From: an uncultured Rhodospirillaceae bacterium
GTDB taxonomy: Bacteria > Pseudomonadota > Alphaproteobacteria > CAAGCB01 > CAG-977
Direction: 5' to 3'
Length of the DNA stretch: 64,000 nucleotides
NCBI GenBank assembly: GCA_900550445.1
Contig: URSF01000008.1
Location: 1-64,000 of the forward strand
Program-made: the position numbers and the translations under genes
Notes under the pieces: generated by a model
The model's input: the letters and a program-made list of their open reading frames with translations, nothing else
Told to the model about the DNA's origin: nothing
Databases searched by the model: none
In this document: in pieces, positions 25,128-32,519 of the stretch
Position numbering within the stretch: position 1 is the stretch's first letter
How the letters are laid out: each line of letters begins with the position of its first letter

Positions 25128-25291
25128 TTCGCTTGATGCATGAATAAAACGCATCAAGCGAATAATTGCACGTTCTGTCATGGAGGTGTGAAGATGTATC
25201 AAGCGAACATCTCCTGTGTAGCTGTACGCGGGAACAGAAGCGTAAGGCTATGTTTCGTGTATATGTGCAAATGTGTATCAAACGAACACTT
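25128..25291. repeat. Iteron-like ATCAAGCGAA repeats with a perfect hairpin
   Basis: A 12-bp inverted repeat TTCGCTTGATGC..GCATCAAGCGAA (25128-25139 and 25151-25162, 11-base loop) is followed by two more direct copies, TATCAAGCGAACA at about 25197 and TATCAAACGAACA at about 25276. Four copies of one motif directly upstream of a candidate replication initiator are what an origin with iterons or an autoregulatory operator looks like. Confidence 0.65.
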
Positions 25292-25312
25292 AATTGTTTA
25301 TGGAGAATGCTA

Positions 25313-26137
25313 ATGAAAAAAGTTCAAATTACTAAAATAAAGAAAAAAAACCGATCAAAACAAACAAGACGTCATGTACTGTTTGCAGAAGAATTTGATA
25401 AAAATGCAAAATATCAATTAAAGAAGCTAAGCAAAGCTATAACCGAATATGAAGAAAATGCAGGAGAAGCAGGAAAGCTTCTTAAACGCATATCAGGTAA
25501 TAGTAAGATTTTAATTCAGCCAAGGGCACTAGCTCCTTTTGCTAAGAGAATAACATCAAAACTTAACGAGTACGGATGTAATTCGGCATATATGTTTACT
25601 ATTATCATAGGAGACCTTTTATTTGGAATAGATGACCTTGAAAGGAAATCCAAGGAAATTGCAAATTTCAGAAGGCAGGTTCAGGAATGGTTAGAAGGCT
25701 ATGACTATATAGCAACCGTCGCTTTTGATTTTTTCAACAATGTAAAATTTGCCAATAGCGGGACATGTGTGTCTCCTCATATTCACGGGATCTTTTTTGA
25801 TGAAATAAAGAAAAGAGGCAAAGAAAAGATAAGCAGGAAAATCAAGAATGATTCGGAGGAAAACTGCATTCTAAGGCCTTTTGAAATTAAAGAGTACAGC
25901 AGGCTGATTGATGCGGTTCATTATGCTTTCAAGGGCCCTTTTGGCGGGAAGAATTACTATGAAATCGTTGAGGGGAAAAAGGGGAAAAAAGTTCGCAAAA
26001 GAACACCTCTAACATTGAAGGACTTGATAACCATTATTCAAAACTTCAAAGACACCCCTATAGACGCATACTGTTTCGCCGGAGGGAAGGGCATTAGTCT
26101 CTTACAAGAAATTCGTAAGGAGATGAAGAATGCATAA
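25313..26137 (+). CDS. Candidate HUH-type replication initiator / relaxase-like protein
   Basis: 274 residues; the ATG at 25313 lies seven bases after GGAG. Three spaced elements fit HUH endonucleases: a hydrophobic strand (YIATVAFDFF, about 131-141), the His-hydrophobic-His motif in SPHIHGIFFDE (His156, His158) and a YxxK motif in DAVHYAFKGPF (Tyr204, Lys207). Such proteins nick one strand at an origin and attach through tyrosine. The basic N-terminus (KIKKKNRSKQTRR) could bind DNA. It follows iteron-like repeats and overlaps the helicase gene by eight bases, the expected partner. No family was confirmed by search, so this is a motif-based proposal. A decayed fragment of a similar gene lies at 42852. 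Confidence 0.55.
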   Translation: MKKVQITKIKKKNRSKQTRRHVLFAEEFDKNAKYQLKKLSKAITEYEENAGEAGKLLKRISGNSKILIQPRALAPFAKRITSKLNEYGCNSAYMFTIIIGDLLFGIDDLERKSKEIANFRRQVQEWLEGYDYIATVAFDFFNNVKFANSGTCVSPHIHGIFFDEIKKRGKEKISRKIKNDSEENCILRPFEIKEYSRLIDAVHYAFKGPFGGKNYYEIVEGKKGKKVRKRTPLTLKDLITIIQNFKDTPIDAYCFAGGKGISLLQEIRKEMKNA

Positions 26138-27419
26138 ATTAACTAAAGAACAAAACGATGTCGTGTTTTGCAATAAACCCCGCATTTACATAAATGCGGG
26201 GGCAGGAACCGGTAAGACCAGTACGATATTAACCTCTATTGCTCAGCGGATTGAAGAGGCGGTTCCACCTTCCAATATTCTTGTTTTGGCATACAATAAA
26301 AAGATACAGCAGGAAATTCAAAAAAAAGTTCCGAGGAATGTTCTTGTCTGCACCTTTCATGCGTTTGCGAAGAAAGAATTAAAACGATATATGCAAAAAG
26401 TTCCAGACCTGCTCTCTCCGGAAGAGACGGAAGCGTTGATTATTCGTGCAAAGAAAGAAACAAAAACAAAGGGGAAAAGCGAAGATTTTGTGCAAGCCGT
26501 TTTGGCGGCGAGAGAGAATCCCTCATATTTAAAAAAATTTAAACCTGCGTATCGAACTGTTTATGAGAGGTATGGTTCTCTTTTAAAAGAAACCCATCGA
26601 TTTGATTTTGCGAAGTTAATCCGGAAACTTATTTTTGTTTTAAAAAAAGATGAGGTTTTTCTGAAAGAACTTCAATCTCGGTACACGCACATTTATATTG
26701 ACGAGTTCCAAGACATTTCTAGGAAAAGATTGAAGCTGTTAGAATGTTTAACATCCGAGCGAACACATCTCTTTTGTGTCGGAGATTCCGATCAATCCAT
26801 TTACGGTTGGAATGGAATTGACGAAAAAAACGTTGAAATCGCCATAAAGATATTAAAATTAAGAGTTTTTAATTTGACGCGAAGCTATCGTTTGCCCACA
26901 AAAATTGTTTGTGCGGTAAATCAATTATTGAAGCACAATCAAAACCCTTTAAGGAAGAGTTTAACTTCTGCCAAAAAGGCTGATGGAATAATAAAGGTCT
27001 TAAGCTTTTCTAAAGGAGAAGAAGAGATTTCTTTTATAAAACAGAAGATAAAGGCGTTGCGTCAAAAAGGCATTCTCGACAAGGATATTGCTTTATTATT
27101 TCGAGTAAAAAAAATGTGCACGGAATATAAAAATTGTTTGCAAGTGAATTGTTATTTTTCAACAGTTCATCAAGCAAAGGGATTGGAATTTAAATATGTT
27201 TTTGTCGTAGGAGCCGAAGACGGTCTTTTCCCGTGTATTCCAAACATGAACAAATTGAGTGAAAAAGAGTGCGCGGTGAAAATGCGGGAAGAAAGAAGGA
27301 TTTTTGCAGAAGCAATCACACGAGCCTCTAAGGGAGTTTATATTACACACTTAAATAAGTGCCTGCGTAAAAACAGAATAGCTACTCCTTCTCCCTTTTT
27401 GTCCGAATTAAAGCTATAA
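26130..27419 (+). CDS. Compact UvrD/Rep-like superfamily 1 helicase
   Basis: 429 residues, about 60 percent of normal UvrD. All SF1A motifs are present: NAGAGTGKTST (Walker A), VLAYNKKIQQEI (Ia), IYIDEFQDI (II), VGDSDQSIYGWNG (III), TRSYRLPTKI (IV), TVHQAKGLEFKYVFV (V) and EERRIFAEAITRASK (VI). The 1B and 2B subdomains are reduced, so it may depend on a partner. Its start overlaps the HUH-like gene by eight bases, which suggests translational coupling and a joint job in unwinding a nicked origin, as Rep and PcrA do in rolling-circle replication. Its stop codon lies inside a 20-bp palindrome. Confidence 0.88.
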   Translation: MHKLTKEQNDVVFCNKPRIYINAGAGTGKTSTILTSIAQRIEEAVPPSNILVLAYNKKIQQEIQKKVPRNVLVCTFHAFAKKELKRYMQKVPDLLSPEETEALIIRAKKETKTKGKSEDFVQAVLAARENPSYLKKFKPAYRTVYERYGSLLKETHRFDFAKLIRKLIFVLKKDEVFLKELQSRYTHIYIDEFQDISRKRLKLLECLTSERTHLFCVGDSDQSIYGWNGIDEKNVEIAIKILKLRVFNLTRSYRLPTKIVCAVNQLLKHNQNPLRKSLTSAKKADGIIKVLSFSKGEEEISFIKQKIKALRQKGILDKDIALLFRVKKMCTEYKNCLQVNCYFSTVHQAKGLEFKYVFVVGAEDGLFPCIPNMNKLSEKECAVKMREERRIFAEAITRASKGVYITHLNKCLRKNRIATPSPFLSELKL

Positions 27420-27435
27420 TGAGCATGCTCATTAT
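27416..27435. repeat. Perfect 20-bp palindrome, copy 1
   Basis: ATAATGAGCATGCTCATTAT, overlapping the stop codon of the helicase gene. Further copies lie at 28951 and 29003 on the other side of the ATPase gene. Confidence 0.85.
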
Positions 27436-27743
27436 GCCCCCACGATTGATAAGGTGCAGAAGGAAGAATGACTGTATGTCTGCTGAATTAGAGGCAACGG
27501 GTATCCGGTAACTATTAAATTGGTCAATCTTATGTGCACCGGCGCCGGCTTTTCGACGATTTTTCGATACAGTGATAAAATGGTCGAAATTCTTAAAAGC
27601 ATCAATTAAGATGAGCTCTTAAAAAAAAGAATTTAACCAAAAAAATATTTATAATGTATTTGTTTTTACGGTTATAGTCGTAAAAATATTTGATTGAAGA
27701 TGTGTTTTGCGGTATTATCTTTTTGCGGTTTGGAGAAGAACAT
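27420..27743. other. Gene-free junction before the ATPase cassette
   Basis: 324 bp. After the palindrome, bases 27448-27545 are a decayed copy of part of the recombinase gene at 29098 (see that entry). The remainder, rich in A and T, probably holds the promoter of the ATPase gene. Nothing else is recognised. Confidence 0.6.
27448..27545 (-). pseudogene. Decayed fragment of the 29098 recombinase gene
   Basis: GATAAGGT, then CTGCTGAATTA, GGCAACGGGTATCCGG, GGTCAA and GGCACCG-like blocks match 29157-29256 in order and spacing, with substitutions and small indels. The matching part codes for the region between the HxLR and the second catalytic histidine. It is too short and altered to be functional, and shows that a second recombinase copy once stood to the left of the ATPase gene. 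Confidence 0.7.
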
Positions 27744-28952
27744 ATGATTTTAAGACCTGATTATATTAATGCAATAACCCCGTATATTGACGCACCGTTT
27801 GTTAAAATTCTGACAGGTATCCGACGTTCCGGAAAATCAACCATATTAAAAATGTTGGCTGAGGAACTGAAGGGGCGCGGTGTTCCTGAGAAAAATATTA
27901 TAACGTACAAGCTTGATAACATTGAGTATGAGGATATAACGGCAAAGGCCTTTTATGACAGAGTAAAAACGGAACTTGCGCAAACCGGTAAAACGTATTT
28001 GTTTTTTGATGAAATTCAGGAAATCCCGTCATGGGAGAAAATTGTCAATGATTTAATGCAAAATGAAAACGTCGATATCTGTGTTACCGGTTCGAACTCT
28101 CGAATGTTATCGTCTGAAATATCAACATACTTAACCGGCAGGTATGTTTCTTTTTTAGTGTATCCTTTATCTTTTACAGAATTTTTGACCTTTAAAAAAC
28201 AATACACGCAGATTAAAGACCCGCATCAGGAGTTGCTTGATTATATTCAATGCGGCGGTTTTCCGGCGACACGTCTAAAGGAATACACCCCTGATGAAGT
28301 CTATACGATTGTTCGGGATATTTATTCGTCAACAATTTACACCGATATCGTCAAACGCAATCAGATCAGAAAAGCAGATTTGTTAGAACGTGTCGTGCGT
28401 TATACATTCAGCAATATCGGTCAGACATTCTCAGCTTATTCCATTGCGAAATACTTGAAATCGGAAAACAGAAAAATTGATAACGAAACAATTTACAGTT
28501 ATTTGGAAAAGCTCGAAAAAGCCTTTATTTTGTTCAGATGCTCCCGTTATGATTTGCAGGGTAAAGAGATACTGAAAACACAGGAAAAATTTTATGTGGC
28601 TGACCCTACTTTGCGTTATGCGGTTTTGGGGTACTCTCCGGACAGCGTGGCCGGCATGCTTGAAAACATCATCTATTTAGAACTTCGCAGAAGGGGATAT
28701 TCCGTATATGTCGGAAAAACTTTAAAGGGAGAAATTGATTTTGTGGCGACCAAGCAAAATGAAAAGATTTATGTACAGGTAACACAGAAAATTAACAACC
28801 ATGAAACCGAATTGCGCGAATACTCTCGATTGTTGGACATTCAGGACAACTATCCTAAATACGTTTTAAGAACCGATGATTTTGCAAAGGGAAACTATCA
28901 AGGGATCCGCACAATGCACGTAGCCGACTTTTTGTTGGATAACAGCTTTTAA
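27744..28952 (+). CDS. AAA ATPase with DUF4143-type C-terminus
   Basis: 402 residues. The ATG at 27744 follows GGAGAAG; an earlier in-frame start is weak. N-terminal Walker A GIRRSGKSTIL, Walker B YLFFDEIQEIPSWEKIV, sensor-like CVTGSNSRML and the LTGRYVSFLVYPLSFTEFL segment define the AAA_14 group. The C-terminal half (YVADPTLRYAVLG, ENIIYLELRRRGYSVYVGK, EIDFVATKQNEKIYVQVTQ) is the DUF4143 nuclease-like fold with a D-(Q/E)xK-like pattern. Family members are widespread with unclear roles. It is a free-standing cassette flanked by palindromes. Confidence 0.9.
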   Translation: MILRPDYINAITPYIDAPFVKILTGIRRSGKSTILKMLAEELKGRGVPEKNIITYKLDNIEYEDITAKAFYDRVKTELAQTGKTYLFFDEIQEIPSWEKIVNDLMQNENVDICVTGSNSRMLSSEISTYLTGRYVSFLVYPLSFTEFLTFKKQYTQIKDPHQELLDYIQCGGFPATRLKEYTPDEVYTIVRDIYSSTIYTDIVKRNQIRKADLLERVVRYTFSNIGQTFSAYSIAKYLKSENRKIDNETIYSYLEKLEKAFILFRCSRYDLQGKEILKTQEKFYVADPTLRYAVLGYSPDSVAGMLENIIYLELRRRGYSVYVGKTLKGEIDFVATKQNEKIYVQVTQKINNHETELREYSRLLDIQDNYPKYVLRTDDFAKGNYQGIRTMHVADFLLDNSF

Positions 28953-28970
28953 AATGAGCATACTCATTAT
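28951..28970. repeat. Imperfect palindrome, copy 2
   Basis: AAAATGAGCATACTCATTAT, differing at two positions from the perfect copies and overlapping the stop codon of the ATPase gene. Confidence 0.75.
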
Positions 28971-29002
28971 GTCATCTTGACGATTTTTTTATAAGAACTT
29001 TC

Positions 29003-29022
29003 ATAATGAGCATGCTCATTAT
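29003..29022. repeat. Perfect 20-bp palindrome, copy 3
   Basis: ATAATGAGCATGCTCATTAT, 76 bases before the end of the recombinase gene. With copy 1 it brackets the ATPase gene. Confidence 0.85.
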
Positions 29023-29097
29023 GTCGCCAGATTTCCGTTGTTAGTAACTAACCGATTTTTTGATGTTTTTATAATTGCATTTCTCTGTTAGTTACAA

Positions 29098-29691
29098 TCA
29101 CCCAATCGACTGCAAGGCCTGAATAATGTTTTTCGGATTTGACCGGTAGTAACCGGATAAGGTACTAACCGACGAATGTCCGGATATCTGCTGAATTAAA
29201 GGCAACGGGTATCCGGCATCCATCAGTCGGGTCAACACGGTCGCTCTTAAACTATGGCACCGATACTGGTTATCAAGTCCGACCGCATCAAACACCTGCC
29301 TGAACATATAGATGATCTGTTGCTTCGACAGAAAGCCGCCTTTGTTTGACCGAAACAGATAGTCATCAGAGCTAACCGACGGATTTAAACCCGAAAGGTA
29401 TTTCGAATACCGTTTCAGCTCTTTGCGCAGTCGGTCGTTTATATAAACCTGTAACGACTTCTTGTGCCCCTTGTTTTGTTCGGGTTGTAACAAGAAACTG
29501 TCACGCGGCACCCAACCCTCATCATAAACTTGACCGATGGTCAGCTTCTGAACCGAGTGCACCCGTAAAGCTGTGTTCAACATAAACTCAAACATCGCTC
29601 GATTGCGTTCACCGTTCGGCATGTCGTCAATACACCGTAAACAGTTTTTGATGTCGATTTCAGTTAACAATTTTGCTTTACCCCGTTTCAT
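29098..29691 (-). CDS. Short tyrosine recombinase (catalytic domain only)
   Basis: 197 residues from ATG 29691, seven bases after GGGAGG. It consists of little more than the catalytic domain: TALRVHSVQKL (Arg), the beta hairpin with a basic stretch, CHSLRATVLTRL (HxLR) and ISGHSSVSTLSGYYR (His and Tyr). Most such enzymes also have an N-terminal SAM-like core-binding domain, absent here, as in FimB/FimE inversion enzymes and some integron-like proteins. It could act on the nearby palindromes. A decayed partial copy lies beyond the ATPase gene. Confidence 0.88.
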   Translation of the reverse strand: MKRGKAKLLTEIDIKNCLRCIDDMPNGERNRAMFEFMLNTALRVHSVQKLTIGQVYDEGWVPRDSFLLQPEQNKGHKKSLQVYINDRLRKELKRYSKYLSGLNPSVSSDDYLFRSNKGGFLSKQQIIYMFRQVFDAVGLDNQYRCHSLRATVLTRLMDAGYPLPLIQQISGHSSVSTLSGYYRSNPKNIIQALQSIG

Positions 29692-29805
29692 GGCGTTACC
29701 TCCCAAAAATCTTCATTAAAGTAAAAATCCTTTATGTTAATGAATATGTCGTTTTTTACCCCTGTTTTTGTTGTTTTTAAAAACCGCAGGATTCTGCGAA
29801 AAAAT

Positions 29806-29842
29806 AAAAAAATCTGAATTAATGTGTATTAATTCAGATTTC
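29806..29842 (-). terminator. Terminator at the end of the peptidase-like gene
   Basis: AAATCTGAATTAA and its complement form a 13-bp stem with a six-base loop that overlaps the last codons of the gene; the minus strand continues with seven T. Confidence 0.8.
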
Positions 29843-30362
29843 GTAATCGCAAATAATAGATGCCGTCCGTTCGAAGCGTGTATCTTGTCCGATAACCGAC
29901 AGAAACTTCCTTTAACGGCAAACTCGCCATGTGAGCACTGTCGATCAGCTTTATCCGTTCCGCCTCAATTCGGTCGAATGCCGAATAATGGTCAAGCGCA
30001 TTTGAAAAAAATCGGACAATGACCCCGTTGTTGCAACTGCGTTCGTGTTCCATATCAAAAAGTACGGTTTCAAAGTCGGGTGTTTTGTGTCGGTACGGTC
30101 GCATCACTTCGATTTGCTTGTCGTATACGTCATGAAGAACTTTATTTAACCGACGCGCAAGCTTCATTACCTCTTTGTGTTCGGCTCCGTTCAGCATCAG
30201 ATCCTTCAAATCAGCCGAAGACAGGTTTTCAATAATATCGTCCGCAACAGCCTGCGTTTGCAAGCGGGTTAATTTAAATCCCGTTGACCGAACCGCGTTA
30301 ATCAAAGCATACAGGGAGCAAAGCCGGTCAAGCTCCCCTTGTTTATATGGCCTAATATTCAT
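29829..30362 (-). CDS. Putative papain-like (C39-like) cysteine peptidase
   Basis: 177 residues. The N-terminal block QGELDRLCSLYALINAVR has the shape of the catalytic cysteine helix of C39/papain-like peptidases (a D/G-x-L-C-x-L-Y-A-L-I-N-A pattern). A plausible histidine is in NALDHYSAFDRIEAERIKL, followed by the LIDSAHMASLPL aspartate segment. Both distances and order fit, but the family was not confirmed. There is no signal peptide, so it would be cytosolic. It overlaps the DUF3768 gene by 11 bases and follows it in one transcript. A defence or anti-restriction role is only a guess from location. Confidence 0.5.
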   Translation of the reverse strand: MNIRPYKQGELDRLCSLYALINAVRSTGFKLTRLQTQAVADDIIENLSSADLKDLMLNGAEHKEVMKLARRLNKVLHDVYDKQIEVMRPYRHKTPDFETVLFDMEHERSCNNGVIVRFFSNALDHYSAFDRIEAERIKLIDSAHMASLPLKEVSVGYRTRYTLRTDGIYYLRLRNLN

Positions 30363-30705
30363 CAGCCCTCATCACCGTTAAAACACGACGGGTAACAGTT
30401 TCATCACTGGGATCGGGAGACAAACATTCCAGATCAATATCGTAGTAATCAATCTTCCAAAAATAAGCCGTACCATTCAGGTCAATTTTACCGAAGTCGT
30501 GTTCACCGTACGGGTCGTTGTTACCGTTAAACTCATTAAAGGTACGGACAAGGTTCATTAAAGTTATCAGCTCCGATTGAGGCAAACTTGATACCCCTGA
30601 GGTCATGAATACTTGTCCGCCGATAAACGTTCGTCTGAACCGGTCGTTTAATACCTGTATTTTTAAGGTTTTTTCGTCAAAATGACGTTTATTTTCATGG
30701 CTCAT
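30352..30705 (-). CDS. DUF3768 family protein
   Basis: 117 residues from ATG 30705, which follows a GGGGGT-type site; a GTG 15 bases earlier is also in frame. The whole protein fits DUF3768, common on alphaproteobacterial plasmids and islands: LNDRFRRTFIGGQVFMTSGV, FNEFNGNNDPYGEHDFG, FWKIDYYDIDLE, SPDPSDETVTRRVLTVMRADEY. The function of the family is unknown. Its 3' end overlaps the peptidase-like gene by 11 bases, so they form a two-gene unit. Confidence 0.88.
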   Translation of the reverse strand: MSHENKRHFDEKTLKIQVLNDRFRRTFIGGQVFMTSGVSSLPQSELITLMNLVRTFNEFNGNNDPYGEHDFGKIDLNGTAYFWKIDYYDIDLECLSPDPSDETVTRRVLTVMRADEY

Positions 30706-30793
30706 AACTTTAACCCCCACCCCTTAAAAAACGCACAAAAGTATCCTGCCGCCAAGAAGCGGTTAAACAGTTTCAAATTGTGCGAGATTGCTC

Positions 30794-30835
30794 AAAAAAA
30801 AATACCTACCACCGTTTTTTCGATGGTAGGTATAG
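30794..30835 (-). terminator. Terminator of the two unknown genes at 30.9-31.7 kb
   Basis: ATACCTACCA/TGGTAGGTAT stem with a loop of about 13 bases, followed on the minus strand by nine T, 64 bases past the stop codon. Confidence 0.85.
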
Positions 30836-30898
30836 TATACAAAAAACAGGTCAAATTGTCAAATTATTGCCGTTTTTCAATATGTTAGTCGTTTCCGC

Positions 30899-31399
30899 CT
30901 AAGCTGTTTTCGCCAGATTAAATAATCGATATAAAGCCGTATCTTTTTTCAAACGAACCGTCTCCGGAAATTCGTCATAGTTCAAACTGTCGGTCAACAA
31001 CCCGATGGTACTGATCGATTGTTCCCAGTGCAGGGCAACAAACTCGTCTTGGGGGTGCAGATAGCCTCCGATTATAAATGAGTTAAACTCCTCTGAATAG
31101 CTCATGCCAAAAATGTACAGGGTTTCCTTTCCTTTTCTTTGCACCCAGTATTCGGATCGTTCCCAGAGCTTATACAGATTGTTCACAGAAAGAATAACCT
31201 GTTCATCGTTGTTCTCTATTCCGATACCGTCGATAAACGTGTTGGGCGGATAAACGGGAATACCTTTTAAATACTTCGGAAAGTCTTCAATCACTTTACG
31301 AAGCTTGTCTTTATCAACATTTTGAAAAGCGTAATCCCTGTCTTCCGGGCTTAGGATATAAGAGCGGAGCTGCTCTTTCATTGTCTTATTCTTTTTCAT
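30899..31399 (-). CDS. Unknown island protein (166 aa)
   Basis: Not recognised. The ATG follows AGGAGG by eight bases. A charged N-terminal helix (SPEDRDYAFQNVDKDKLRKVIEDF) precedes an alpha/beta-looking part with IGIENNDEQVILSVNNLYKLWE, WVQRKGKETLYIFGMSYSEEF and IIGGYLHPQDEFVALHWEQS. No catalytic motif, signal or membrane segment is visible. Starts four bases after the gene at 31403, so both are translated from one transcript ending at its own terminator. Confidence 0.7.
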   Translation of the reverse strand: MKKNKTMKEQLRSYILSPEDRDYAFQNVDKDKLRKVIEDFPKYLKGIPVYPPNTFIDGIGIENNDEQVILSVNNLYKLWERSEYWVQRKGKETLYIFGMSYSEEFNSFIIGGYLHPQDEFVALHWEQSISTIGLLTDSLNYDEFPETVRLKKDTALYRLFNLAKTA

Positions 31400-31402
31400 G
31401 GG

Positions 31403-31750
31403 CTATTTCCTCCTGTTTCGACGGACGGTGTTTCGTTTTCTTTCCTGTCGCTCCTGATAGTAGCTTGAGCTTTCATAAGTGGCACGTCTGAGCCATCTAG
31501 ACGCCCTCAGCATTTCTGAAATCGGTGCCGTCGCAACATTAAAAATGCCCTTTATTTCATAGAAAATATCGTAAAGACTTTCAGGCAGTTTGGGCAGGTA
31601 ATATCCTTTCTGATATGCCCATTGGTATCGGATAAGATATTTTCTCAGTTCTTGCTGATTGTATGTGTGGTGCGGCCGTTTATTTTTACCGGTAATACCG
31701 CACTGACCGTAGCCGACATAGCTGTAGTTATTGAATTTTTTTCTATACAT
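31403..31750 (-). CDS. Unknown basic island protein (115 aa)
   Basis: Not recognised. A good ribosome site (GAGGTAAAAC) precedes the ATG. The protein is strongly basic, tyrosine-rich at the start (YRKKFNNYSYVGYGQCG) and ends in an arginine run (QERQERKRNTVRRNRRK), as seen in nucleic-acid binding proteins. First of a two-gene unit with the 166-residue protein; lies upstream of neither restriction gene in its own direction. Confidence 0.65.
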   Translation of the reverse strand: MYRKKFNNYSYVGYGQCGITGKNKRPHHTYNQQELRKYLIRYQWAYQKGYYLPKLPESLYDIFYEIKGIFNVATAPISEMLRASRWLRRATYESSSYYQERQERKRNTVRRNRRK

Positions 31751-31853
31751 GTTTTACCTCGCGAGTAAAAAATAACCACCCGACAACCGTGTGGTTTTCA
31801 TGTATAAAATTATTCAATTACCAAAATGAGGGGGCTTACTCTTTTAAAAACAA

Positions 31854-32519
31854 TCAATAACAGAGAAGTTTCTTTTCGAACTTTGCTTTAATTTCTTTCC
31901 AGTTCGGCATTTTCGAAGACAGGAGCCTGTAAAAATCTTCATCATGCCGCGGATAAAAGGTATGGCAAAGTTCGTGAATAATAACGTAATCAATCGCTTG
32001 CTTACTCGCTTTAATCAGATCGGGATTCAAAACGATTTCGTGTCGTTTCAAGTAACTGCCCCAACGCTTTTTCAGGCGTCTGATCTTTAATTCGGGCGGC
32101 GACAAATTCGGAAAAGACTTTAAACATTCCGTCAGCCGTTGTGTGAAAACGACTTTTGCCCGCGACAAAAGCCAACGTTGAAAATCGGCCGTGATTTCAT
32201 CGGATTTTTGTGGCGCTGAGGATAAAATATACAACCTGTTTTTCGTTATTTTAACGCGGTTTTTATAAGCAGCTTTTTCGATAATGACCTGATATTGACG
32301 CCCCAGATACAAGACGGAAGATCCTGAAAGAAATTCCGTCGGTTCTTTTCTGTTGAACTGTTGAAAATATTTTTTTTGCTTTTCGATCCATGCTTCTTTG
32401 CGTTTAATGAACGCGTTAATCTGTGTATCGCTTGCCTCTGTCGGTGCTTTTATCACAACGGACAGATCGGGATGAACTTCTGCCGCAATCGATTTTCGAA
32501 GTTCCCTTATAATATTCAT
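31854..32519 (-). CDS. YgjP-like zinc metallopeptidase of the restriction operon
   Basis: 221 residues of the DUF45/YgjP (M48-like) group. The zinc motif is in YVIIHELCHTFYPRHDEDFYRLL (HExxH with a downstream His/Asp), preceded by the usual KKRWGSYLKRHEIVLNPDLI. It is the last gene of the type I restriction-modification operon; its ATG overlaps the hsdR stop codon (TGATG), so it is co-translated. Such peptidase genes are often found next to hsdR, possibly to control the restriction subunit, though this is not proven. Confidence 0.88.
   Translation of the reverse strand: MNIIRELRKSIAAEVHPDLSVVIKAPTEASDTQINAFIKRKEAWIEKQKKYFQQFNRKEPTEFLSGSSVLYLGRQYQVIIEKAAYKNRVKITKNRLYILSSAPQKSDEITADFQRWLLSRAKVVFTQRLTECLKSFPNLSPPELKIRRLKKRWGSYLKRHEIVLNPDLIKASKQAIDYVIIHELCHTFYPRHDEDFYRLLSSKMPNWKEIKAKFEKKLLCY

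Noticed and set aside
25128..25291. CRISPR-like array
   Set aside because: Only four short copies, two inverted, with unequal spacing; no cas genes in the window.
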